A stretch of 64,000 nt of DNA from Lytechinus variegatus. Its lineage: Eukaryota > Echinodermata > Echinoidea > Temnopleuroida > Toxopneustidae. This document shows, piece after piece, positions 11,501 to 57,885 of this stretch (its first letter is position 1; every line of letters begins with the position of its first letter). The translations under genes were made by a program, and so were the position numbers. The stretch lies in contig NC_054754.1 in NCBI RefSeq assembly GCF_018143015.1, positions 28,719,830-28,783,829 on the forward strand, in the 5' to 3' direction. The notes beneath the pieces were generated by a model. That model saw nothing but the letters and a program-made list of their open reading frames with translations, made no database searches and was not told the DNA's origin.

Positions 11501-14500
11501 TAATTTATCTTTATGATCCCTTATTTTACAATTTGCATGTGAAAGAAGTTTCATATGGATGTTAAGTTGATAAATAAAGTTTTTAACTTACGCCTTCAAA
11601 TCCCGGGGGGGCCACTTCCATTCACGAGTGGATACCATGCGCGACCATGGGGTCTCGAAAAGCACCCTTAACACGTAATTTCCATATTCTGAAAATGCAC
11701 CCTTAACAAGTATTGGCGTGTGAAACCCTACCCTTAACAAGTATTGGAAACAAAACGATACTCTTTGCAAATATTCCCTGAAATGAACCTCTAAACAAGT
11801 ACAGGAATGTTTTATTGTTACTGGTCCTTTGGTTGTCGGCTTTACCTTATTTGGTTTAGTACGACCCCACCTTCTACACCTCGCGCAAATAGGACTCTAA
11901 ACACGTAGTGTTGGGGCAAAAAGGAAACCCTTTATTAAAACATTTTAATTTTGTTTTATCATCCCCGCAAATTCGACCCTAAACACGTAATTTTCCTAGC
12001 GAAATAGATACCCTTTTTTCCATTATTTTTGTGTTTTTGACACCCTTTTCACGTTACGTACGTAACGTGCCCTATCGTGAAAAGGACATCCTTTTTACGT
12101 GTTTTTTTGGTCGCGCATGGTATCCACTCGTCAATGTAAGTGGCCCCCCCGGGCTTCAAATAAATGCTAGTGATTGATACATTTATGTCATAGAGCTTTT
12201 AGAATGACAAAAATGATTTGACTTTTTTTCTCTCCTAGGTCCTCTTACCACGCCCGACTACGAGCCTTCCGAGAAGTCATCTAGCCCCTACTCTGGCAGA
12301 GCATCCACTGTGTATGTCACCGTCCCCAGCCACCTGTCTGGCCACACCCCTCCCCAGACGCCATGCACAGTGTGTGAGCGCACCCCCATTCCTCCCATAC
12401 CAACAAGGTTAGGGTCGGCGCACTATTCAACCATCTCCACCGTACCAAGCGACGATTTTGTGAGTATATTTGCTACTGATTATCTTTTCCTAGGGATATT
12501 TTGGAGCAAATCATCTTTACTCCATGTAATATGCAGTGACGCTGGAACATTCGCAGCAGACAAAATATTTGAGGGCTAAACAAGAGTTGCCCCATCAATT
12601 TTTGAGACTGATTTGAATGTTCCGGTACCACTGACCACATGGCACTGATAGGCCACTTGGTGATAGCCTTCAATCCTCTCATCTCACAAAGTTGCGGATC
12701 GTTAATGCATTTTGTAGGTAGATTATTTCTCAGGTATATACTCCTATTCATTATTATAGGTTTATGACTGGTTGCAAAATCAATGTGGTAGATAGTGTGT
12801 AGACATCATTTTTTTTTAATTCATAGTTTCCAATTATTTTGAAGCTCAAGTTTGTATAAGCGATCCCCATAAAATGTTTTTAATGAAATGTAAGCAAATG
12901 ATCAGCTGATGTTTATTTTTAATGACAAATAAGATAAAAATCTTGCGACCTTTTTTTTGGGAGGGGGGATAAAATTTCTTCATTCATGAAAATAATTTCT
13001 TATGTGATATATAGCATCCTTTTATTTCTTTTATTTTTTTTGCTTAAACATTTTGGGAAAAAATTGTTATACCACTTTCCTACTGTAAGCTCATATATGG
13101 TATGGTCTAATAATTATTAAAGCCCTAGTTTAAAACTTTCCCTTGTTTTAAGACACCATACATTAATGTGCACAACGCTGGATGCCTTTTCACCAAATTC
13201 CTGAATGCTCTTAAGTGTACTTTTTCAGTCAAGGTAGCTGATAAAATTGTTCTTCTTCACTCTTGTCCATAAAGCAATAATATGTTTGATAAATCTATAT
13301 CATATCATCAATTCCATTGGTTCATGTTTTCTTTTTATATTTGTCTCTTTCATTGCACCATAAAACCCAATAGCCGGAGTTGCATTGGGTTGACTTTGAG
13401 GTAAAGGTTCATTCCTTGTGGTATTGTTGTGTTGCACATTGTGAATAATTTCTGCTCAATGCAAATATTAGTTCAAATTCCTTTGCTTTGTGACAGAAAG
13501 AGATATACAGTATAGCCAATAATACACTTGATTGGGATTTTTAATTCATGGTCACCCATTCTTCTACAATTACAACCAATTGTATGTTTGGTTTATCTTT
13601 TATGTCACAAGGCCTATGACCGATAGTATCTGTCATCCTAAAATAGACCTTATGCATTTAGATCCTCATGCCTCCATCTAAGAGACTTAGCCATTATCTT
13701 GCATGTGTTGGAGATCTCCAACTGGCGCATCTCTGACAAATCTGAGTATGCATATTCCTATGTCCTCTGAGGGAGGGCGCTATGAGATCATTATGTCATA
13801 TGCATAAGGTGTATTTGTAGTAAATAGCAATATGATTAGTGTCGGGTTATTTCCTGCATACTTACTACTTTGTCAAGAATATTTTTTTAATGAAATAGTG
13901 AAAAAAAGTATTTGCACAATAAAGGGAGCACCCGTTTGCTGTGAGATAGCACACACATATTTTTTTATTATTACAAATGAAGCGTAGTAGTGACCTACTG
14001 GATCATAATCACCATTGATTTCAAAATCTGTAAGAATATATTCTGTGATTGGATTGGGAGTCAAAGTTTTCCTGATGGATTGTTGTATTTAGAAACCCCA
14101 AAATCTCTTCAAGTTTGAAAGAGAATTATTGTAGTTACCATTGCTGAAATCTGCTTATTCTTTTAAGTGATCAAAATTTCCTCTATAGAATTCATCTTGC
14201 TTTTGATTTTTTGTTCCTAGAATAGATATTTGTTTGATTTTTCATATTCACTTCTCTTAATAGATAGTAATCAAATATATTTTCATGACAAATCAAATGA
14301 AGACAAACAAATAAACAAACATCTTTCAGGATTATATGCATGTAGATGTACATAGTATTTCTGCTAAACTTAGTCTAATCACATATGAATTTTTTATTTT
14401 ACACCCAATTTTGTCACAAAGTATTTGTAGTTTGATTTATAGTTGATGTGCCATTGTGTGTTTTTGTCCTTGTACACAAGCATGATTTGTATTTATTGTG

Positions 14501-15713
14501 TTTGTGTAAGAAAGCAAATCATACATTGTGGCTAAATTTACAAAAGATTTTTTTAACGAGAAGGGGGTACAAACAAGGATGATTCAGTTCTTCTTATGAA
14601 TACAACAGTATAGTAAGTTCATTATTTTATAATCGACCTTAATTTTATTTCTTTTATCTCTCCCAGAATGCAATTCGTGAGGGTGCTCCAACCCATGTTT
14701 TTCGAGTACCGTATGCTATGTCAGATGAAGTTAAACAAGGAAGTTATCCTGATGACTCACCATCAGTTAATAAAGTCCTGGACCAGGTGAATATAGTCAA
14801 CCTACCTCCTGGCAGTACAATAGCACCTTCCTCGGTAGAACCGCATACCCCTGCAGCAGGCGACGAGGCTGAGCAACACAACGTCCCCCAAGATCGACCC
14901 GTAGGAACTGCCAGTACAGACACCAGAGGCACCTATTCTGTACAGAGCTCTGCCAAGCCACCAGAATCCAACACTCATTACGATGCTGCCACGAGTGTAA
15001 TGGCACAAGCATCGGAGAAGGCCATAGGGTCACCACTGGCTCTGGATACCCCGCTGCCAACGGCACCAACGCCGGAGGTGTGGCCTGTGGTGGATGAGAG
15101 GGAGTACATGAATTCGCCTGAGCGGAAGAATGACAGGTTGTCCAACAAGAAGATTGATATGATCCTTGCCCCAGTAGCGCCCCCGCCTTCCCCAGAACCG
15201 GCTGGTATGGATGTTGACTATGACATCCAGGAAATGAGCAACAAGAGTACTGCGACACCTTCTCTGACACCTCTGGCAGAAGAGGAAGAGGAGGAGGAGG
15301 GGGAAGAGGATGAAGATGCTGGGGCTCCTAGAGCACACCAGCAGCTTGTCAATAGTCCTGTTGAACAAGTGGCTGGTCAAGCCAAGGAGGTGGAAAGCGA
15401 AGAGACTAATGTTGCAGATACTGAGAGGACAGGTACCCGTTCTGGAGATCAAGAAACTCACAAAGAATCTGTCCAAGAGGAACAAGTATCCAAAGATCAG
15501 AATCCAGAAGCAGAAGGGCAGGACAATGTTGATTCAAACCTTGGGCAGGATTCCTTAAAACCTCTAATGGAGGAAGCTGCTGAAGATGTCCCAGTTGCCT
15601 CAGATAGTAACCAAGCAGAGCAAAAACAACCTGATCAGGAGAGCACCAAACAAAATAACACAGATGCAGAGTCACATGAACAAAGCAGTAATGATCAAAC
15701 TGCACCTACTTGA
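5535..15713 (+). CDS. Gene 1: nine-exon gene, 928-aa proline-rich acidic protein of unknown family
   Basis: Exons 5535-5688, 6596-6773, 7267-7605, 8214-8432, 9018-9083, 9797-10221, 11065-11202, 12239-12459 and 14667-15713 all have GT/AG borders. They sum to 2787 nt (928 codons plus TGA), and the phase matches at every junction. The start is taken at the first of three consecutive ATGs. The frame is open back to the acceptor at 5504, so the N-terminus could be longer. Residues about 124-170 are rich in Pro/Thr/Lys. Residues about 172-213 form a compact segment beginning [11 protein letters not shown]. Residues about 298-338 look like paired helices ([29 protein letters not shown]). The last exon (residues 581-928) is low-complexity and acidic. 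There is no signal peptide, membrane segment or enzyme motif. I do not recognise the family. The exon model is strong; the function is unknown. Confidence 0.85.
7267..9083 (+). CDS. Gene 1 exons 3-5: putative conserved core
   Basis: These exons (7267-7605, 8214-8432, 9018-9083) hold the least repetitive part of the protein. The [14 protein letters not shown] segment continues to KVYVWCPGP before a charged linker rich in Lys/Pro. The short fifth exon starts an amphipathic helical segment that continues in exon 6. If the family is ever identified, this part should carry the signature. Introns between them are short (608, 585 and 713 bp) and empty apart from a pyrimidine-rich tract at about 8660-8800 and a MITE after exon 5. 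Confidence 0.8.
9101..9248. mobile_element. GTTTCATAAA-family MITE, copy A
   Basis: About 147 bp bounded by GGGCCTGTTTCATAAA and the near-complement TTTATGAAACATGACCC, just inside intron 5 of gene 1. The middle holds ATCTGATTGGCTGA. Relatives lie at 39683-39826, 43854-43985, 50003-50132 and 62989-63123. Confidence 0.75.
9249..9412. mobile_element. Weak inverted-repeat element next to MITE copy A
   Basis: The ends GGCTCCTGTTGC and GCAACAGGGTCC are loosely complementary over about 160 bp. The interior has CAACCAATAA. It is probably an old MITE of the GTTGCAG type, placed directly against the previous element. Confidence 0.4.
10670..10810 (-). mobile_element. Possible LINE 3'-end remnant
   Basis: Intron 6 of gene 1 contains sequence reading, on the minus strand, like a LINE 3' end: an A/T-rich tail, then CGGCCCAAAGGTCG and TTATTTGAACAA in the + orientation. 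No coding frame remains. The assignment rests on resemblance only. Confidence 0.3.
11602..12154. mobile_element. ~550-bp inverted-repeat transposon with 8-bp target duplication
   Basis: A non-autonomous DNA transposon in intron 7 of gene 1. The terminal inverted repeats are about 46 bp with two mismatches, starting CCCGGGGGGGCCACTT and running to CATGCGCGACCA. The octamer CTTCAAAT directly flanks both ends and is a clean target-site duplication. The interior is made of degenerate repeats of an ACCCTTAACA(A/C)GTA motif on the left and a related CCCTAAACACGTA motif on the right. There is no transposase frame. An 8-bp duplication fits hAT-like or other 8-bp-TSD superfamilies; the termini do not settle which. 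Confidence 0.9.
12460..14666. other. Intron 8 of gene 1, no feature recognised
   Basis: This 2.2-kb intron is AT-rich with no convincing exon, repeat boundary or RNA gene. Short open frames on either strand lack splice or codon support. Confidence 0.5.
14667..15713 (+). CDS. Gene 1 last exon: acidic low-complexity C-terminus
   Basis: This 1047-nt exon opens in phase 0 after a CTCCCAG acceptor and ends at TGA 15711-15713. It encodes 348 residues rich in Glu, Ser, Gln, Pro and Asp, including an almost pure Glu/Asp run near residue 790, with no globular signature. The composition suggests an intrinsically disordered tail. Open frames on the opposite strand here are shadows of this composition. 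Confidence 0.85.
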   Translation, partial: NAIREGAPTHVFRVPYAMSDEVKQGSYPDDSPSVNKVLDQVNIVNLPPGSTIAPSSVEPHTPAAGDEAEQHNVPQDRPVGTASTDTRGTYSVQSSAKPPESNTHYDAATSVMAQASEKAIGSPLALDTPLPTAPTPEVWPVVDEREYMNSPERKNDRLSNKKIDMILAPVAPPPSPEPAGMDVDYDIQEMSNKSTATPSLTPLAEEEEEEEGEEDEDAGAPRAHQQLVNSPVEQVAGQAKEVESEETNVADTERTGTRSGDQETHKESVQEEQVSKDQNPEAEGQDNVDSNLGQDSLKPLMEEAAEDVPVASDSNQAEQKQPDQESTKQNNTDAESHEQSSNDQTAPT

Positions 15714-15949
15714 ACAAGATGCAACTGATCAATTTCAAGAGACATTCTTAATAGTAAATGGTGAATATTTTCAAGAAGATATTTTTATGGTATTGAATAT
15801 ATTTTTGCAGAAATATGTGATAAATACATATGAAAACCTTAATACTAACTGTTTGACTCTTTTGAAATGCTATTACAATTGCCGTACATTAAGTTTTTTC
15901 CTATTTTTTGTATTGATTGCTCTCCATTATTGCTGAGCATATACTTACA

Positions 15950-15955
15950 AATAAA
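15950..15955 (+). terminator. Poly(A) signal of gene 1
   Basis: AATAAA lies 237 bases after the stop codon in AT-rich sequence, the first canonical signal downstream. It gives a 3' UTR of about 250 nt. The signal is seen; its use is inferred. Confidence 0.6.
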
Positions 15956-15979
15956 CTGTATTAATTCATTCAGGAATTA

Positions 15980-16445
15980 AGAAGTAAATTCTCCATATGA
16001 AATATTTTATTACTTTTATTATTGCAGATGTGCAGCAGTATTTAATAAATTTGTATACGGTAATACCGCTATGTGAGTCTTCACACGAAATTGAGCATTG
16101 CGTACCTCAGTACCGAGATGGCAGTAGGCTTGCCTCATGGCAATCTTTCTTATTCTTTCCTGGATCTATAATCATTGTCAGTTGTCATATTAGTTCCAGT
16201 TAAAGATGTTTTAAGGTATGAAATTTCTGTTTTCATTGACTTCACACATAAAGTATGTATTCTGTAATACACTTGCCTGTTTCAATGCAAAATAGAGTAA
16301 AGATCTTTAAATGAAGTGAGCTTGTGTTGTAATGTTCACTGTACATCTAAACAGCACTAGTTGATGTAATAAGTTTATTTCATGGATATCAATTTGAACT
16401 GCCTTCTCTATTGCTTTAATTTGGTTTGTATGCTACCAGCTATAT
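15980..16445. other. Intergenic DNA after gene 1
   Basis: AT-rich sequence with only short open frames. No gene or clear repeat was recognised. Confidence 0.4.
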
Positions 16446-16449
16446 CCTT

Positions 16450-16665
16450 ACCAGGGGGAGGGTGTTTTACAAAGAGTTAAGTATGACTTAAAGTTCACAC
16501 TTAAATGTCCAGTTGCGTGCAGAATAAAAGGCATCACCGCACTGGTCCAATCATGCTAGTATGCTAATCATATTGATAAGATTGCACATGGAATATTTAT
16601 GTGCGCATCAGCTCTAAGTATTAATTTAAGTCACACTTAAGTCTTTGTGAAACACCCCCCAGGTA
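16450..16665. mobile_element. GGGTGTTTCACAAAG MITE, copy 1
   Basis: About 215 bp with ends GGGTGTTTTACAAAGAGTTA and, inverted, CTTTGTGAAACACCC, followed by imperfectly paired AAGTATGACTTAA and TTAAGTCACACTTAAG. It is non-coding. Its length and interior match the outer parts of the next element, so it serves as an uninterrupted reference copy. Confidence 0.8.
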
Positions 16666-16678
16666 TCCATTACTACAC

Positions 16679-17306
16679 CATGGGGGTGTTTCACAAAGAT
16701 TTAAGTATGACTTACAGTCGCACTTAAATACCAAGTTGCATGCGGTAAAAAAGGCTTAAAACACATTGTTCAGATTGTGCCATGAGGACGCGCACTACTT
16801 CGTATCAATCAATAAGATTGCACGTTGCATATCACGTACGCGTCAGCGTTTAAAGGCCACCACACACCTTACGACTGTTCGCGATCTGATTTTGGAACAA
16901 ATCGCATTTTGCTCATTTTCTGAAAATTTGAATGGAACATATCGTTTTATTTGAGGTTAAAATTAATTGAAAGAATACTAATATAACCATTTTGAAAGGT
17001 CGCAAGCCTTTATTTTGGAGTAAAGGCCAAATTAGTTTCAAATTGTAGCTAATTGTACGACTGCTATGACGTCATTACGACTAGATATTAAATTCGCCCT
17101 TATTCTAAGAAGGATGATATAATAGGCACAGATTTAAATATGGGTATTCGTACAATGATTTAGAAGTTTACACAGTAAGATATTCCAAGTCTCAATATTA
17201 GCATCAAATTCTACTACATTTTATTCTGAAATCGGATGGCAGACCAATCGTAAGGAGTGTGATCGCCTTATGTGCGACTCTAAGTCATACTTGAAACACC
17301 CCATGA
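16679..17306. mobile_element. GGGTGTTTCACAAAG MITE, copy 2, interrupted
   Basis: The termini match copy 1 (GGGGTGTTTCACAAAG on the left, TTGAAACACCCC on the right). The left part runs to about 16848 and the right part resumes at about 17272. Joined, the two parts would be about 205 bp, close to the length of copy 1. The interruption is a different MITE, listed separately. Confidence 0.8.
16850..17274. mobile_element. MITE nested inside copy 2
   Basis: About 425 bp with ends TAAAGGCCACCACACACCTTACGA and the inverted counterpart TCGTAAGGAGTGTGATCGCCTTA. It sits within the GTTTCACAAAG element, so it arrived later. Diverged relatives with the same start (AAGTCC(A/G)C(C/T)GCACA) occur at about 32396 and 33463 inside gene 2, and a fragment at about 43818. 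Confidence 0.75.
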
Positions 17307-17855
17307 TAGAGAGAGGCAAATGTAAATAAATGTCTTGCCAATGAACATATGCAGTGGTTGATGAATCATGTACCATTTATTCCATGGAACCAAAATCTAT
17401 GACACTTATATGAGTAGACCATGATGACTTTTGTTATATTTTCATATCATGGAGATTTAAATGACAATATAGGTGTATATTTGTTTGATGCTGCACTACG
17501 TGGTCAATAGATAAATGTCCTTCCATTTACAGTATTAACTGTAGAAACTGTCCAATATATTTATACTATTTGATACATTATCAAATTTCTTCCTTTTGTA
17601 TTCATCCGTCCAATTTATTCCATTAAATTATGCTACTTTTTACATTGTCATTATTGTGTACAATAGGTAATTGTATTTGTATATGGGATCAATATTGGAA
17701 TATTAACTAATAATTATATTAACAATTTTCAAATGAACTAAACCTGAATAGTATTGTTTTGAAACTTTTAATCTGTACTGAGTGTTTTTTTTTGTTTTAA
17801 CTAATTTGTATATAATAAGTTATATCTAAATCAATTTCATGTGCTCCATATGAGA

Positions 17856-18326
17856 AAATATAGAGTGTATCCCAGAAAAACGTGAACCCTATTGCCAGGG
17901 ATAGATAATGAAGTATATTTTTGTTTCAAAGTTGACACAGAATGACCAATAAAAACTGAGGTCTGACAAATTAAATTGACTTTGAATCTCCTTCCACTCT
18001 CATTGAGAGATTTAGTGAAAGAAACACCAAAGAACACAAAATAAATGTTGATGAGCCATCCTTTTCTCCAATGAGATCATAGTATCCTTGTTATATCTTG
18101 GCCAATATTCCTTCTGCACAATTTGACTTTGTCATTGAAATTTAAAATCCCTCAAATTGCCCATTGATGCAAAACACCCCCCCAAAACAAAACCCACGTA
18201 TTAAGCTATCAAAATCAAGGAGAAAAACTGAATATTATGAACATATATCAGTCAATGGGCTATGCCATTATTAAAGTCGATAAGATCCTTGGCTTCCTGA
18301 TTTTTTTCTGGGACACACTGTATAGA
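17856..18326. mobile_element. ~470-bp MITE with mariner-like ends
   Basis: Left end TAGAGTGTATCCCAGAAAAA and right end TTTTTTCTGGGACACACTGTATA are inverted repeats with a few mismatches, and TA occurs at both borders. ACAGTGTGTCCCA-type ends with a TA duplication are typical of Tc1/mariner-derived non-autonomous elements. No transposase frame is present. Confidence 0.7.
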
Positions 18327-18909
18327 TTCAGAACTATTTCCTTATAATATCTTGCCAGATATTTGTAGGTCACATGGTACATACCAGTGTGATGTGCAAT
18401 TCTTTAGTGGACTATTTATAACCTGCCAAACAAAACTTGAAGGGTTTTACTTAAAAAGTCTTGAAAACAAGAAATGTGTATCAAATTTAAATTATATGAT
18501 TATGATCCGTGACTTCATCAACACGCCGTATTGCTCATTGCCTTTCTTTCAAATCATGAGCGACATGGGGAGAAATCCTCAGACTTTCAAGTTTAAATCC
18601 ACTCGTAACTAAGTTTATTGGGAATAAGTTGGAAAGAATCAAACCAGCGTAGCATTGACAAATATCATAAAAATTGGATGTTAAATTGTTTATGTTTCAC
18701 AAAATGGTTATTAATATGCACAGCATGGGTGATATTCAAATCAGAGAGTTGGTGATGTCACATACTCCGAACTGATATTCTCATATTTTACCATATCAAA
18801 TACAAAACTTCTGTAGATTTTATGATAAAAAAGTTGATTTCATATTAAATTACATACATGAGGATTCTACATATTCAAGGATATGCATGATCAAAAATTC
18901 GGAATCAAA

Positions 18910-19192
18910 TGGAGCATTGTGGCCCAGTGGATTAGTTTCCAGACTTTGAAACAGAGGGTTGTGGGTTCGAATCCCAGCCATGGCGTAATTTCCTTCAAGA
19001 AATTTATCCACATTGTGCTGCACTTGACCCAGGTGAGGTGAATGGGTACCCGGTAGGAAGAAATTTCTCGAATGCCCGATCAACATAGCGGCTAAAGCAG
19101 GGGTAATAATAATAGCAGGGACCACTGGGCAAACAGTTTTCAGAACTGAAGTTGCTACCCTAGCTGGGTAAATGTACCATTATTATTAAAAT
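18910..19192 (+). mobile_element. tRNA-derived SINE, type 1
   Basis: The head resembles a tRNA: a box-A-like TGGCCCAGTGGATTAG, then a box B GGTTCGAATCCC at about 18964. A body with CACTTGACCCAGGTGAGG and GGGTACCCGG follows, and it ends in ATTATTATTA. Relatives lie at 55184, 63495 and, on the minus strand, 40763-41020. It is not a functional tRNA because the cloverleaf is not maintained. Confidence 0.8.
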
Positions 19193-19199
19193 ATGAGTT

Positions 19200-20159
19200 G
19201 CATTTAAAGCTTGAAAATGAAATGTAGAACATTAAGAAAACAGTGTGTGCATCAGCTCCCTCATTTGTACTTCTGTCCAGTTTGCAAGAGCAAAAAAACT
19301 TTTTGTGTGTGAAATCATGGACCTATTGGTGATGAAATTTCTTGAAATACAATCTATAAAGTGGCTCTTGTCTTGCAATTTTCCATTACCCTTTTTCATT
19401 TCTCTTTATATTAGTTGATTTTTCTTAAAAGGGGGGGGGGTTATATTTCTAAAAAAAATAAGTGATGTGAAATGTGTGTTTTGAAGAAAGAAAGAGCTAG
19501 AAAGAGGCCGCAGAGTAAATGAATGGAGGCATGGTGAATCAGAGCAAAACTCATTAAAGGACCATGATGTGCCCCCCGGCCACCCTCTAATATTTCCCAT
19601 CAGTATAGCTATAATATTGCTGTGGGAATAAAAAAAAAATGAAAGAAATTCAAGATCCCGGCCACCCCATAACATAAAAAAACCATCACAGAAATCATGT
19701 ACACAAGCATATAGCACATACTTTTCATCAAAAGATGTAAAATAAGACGCAATTGCCCTCACAAAACTGTGTGCAAATCCGGGTACTGGAGAAGCACAAG
19801 TACCGTACCTATCTTTCATATTTTCGTACATGAAAAAAAAAATTATAGTGGATGATGAGAAAGGTTTTACATTTCCTGTGAATGTTCAGGCTAAGTTATT
19901 TATAAATGATCAGGAAAACAGAGGAAATATGTGATATAATAAACCATGAACACAAAAAGCTAAATTTTGTGATAGATCATAATCATATATATATTTCTAC
20001 CGTTTCTTTTCTCCCCCCGCCCCCCTTTTCCTTGGTCGTGAAAATTTTGGAGAAGCACCCAATTGTGCGCCAGTCCCATTCCTCAAAATGAAGATGAAAA
20101 TAATACGAATTCTAGGTATTTGCATATGGTCATAATCACCAAAATGAGCTAGCTAGCGC
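19200..20159. other. Intergenic stretch upstream of gene 2
   Basis: AT-rich sequence with homopolymer G and C runs (19428-19440, 20012-20024). Two short CCCGGCCACCC-type blocks sit about 95 bases apart (19574 and 19656). Only spurious open frames were seen. Confidence 0.4.
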
Positions 20160-20287
20160 AACTCTTTTTTTTTTTTTTTTTTTGCGCATGCCACGATCGA
20201 GCTAGCTCCGGCGCCGCGCTCGGCCGGCCGGCCGTGGTATATACTGTGCGTTGTCGTCTGACTGGCCCGATTCGCAGAGCAGAGAAG
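20160..20287 (+). promoter_or_regulatory. Probable promoter and 5' UTR of PNPLA6
   Basis: Directly upstream of the initiator ATG the base composition changes to GC-rich, with several CpGs (CCGGCGCCGCGCTCGGCCGG at about 20208). A run of T precedes it, with an NRF1-like TGCGCATG at 20183-20190 and a palindromic GCTAGC block. No convincing TATA box is placed. This looks like a CpG-type housekeeping promoter, but the start site cannot be fixed from sequence. Confidence 0.55.
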
Positions 20288-57638
<37,351 letters not shown>

Positions 57639-57684
57639 AATGGAAATGTTCTGAATATTATCCATGTTAGACTGCCCTGATGTT

Positions 57685-57885
57685 TCTGAAGGAATGTGAA
57701 CACTCACAGTGGTACTTACTATGAGGGGATGCAACACTTTCCATGGAGGAATGTCAACACCCACAGTAGAGGAATGTGAACACCCATCATAAGAGAAAGT
57801 GAACACTCCCTCACAAAGAATGTGAGCACTCCCTGTAGAGGAAGGTGAACACTGCCTTTGGAGGAATTTGAACACTCCCATGCTG
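57685..57885 (+). repeat. Minisatellite in the PNPLA6 3' UTR
   Basis: About seven to eight units of 24-31 bp with core GAGGAATGTGAACACTCCC start about 50 bases after the stop codon. Units vary (GTCAACACCC, GTGAGCACTCCC). It should be part of the mature transcript. Confidence 0.8.

Noticed and set aside
14744..15705. Several minus-strand open frames under the last exon of gene 1
   Set aside because: They are shadows of the biased codon composition of the real exon.
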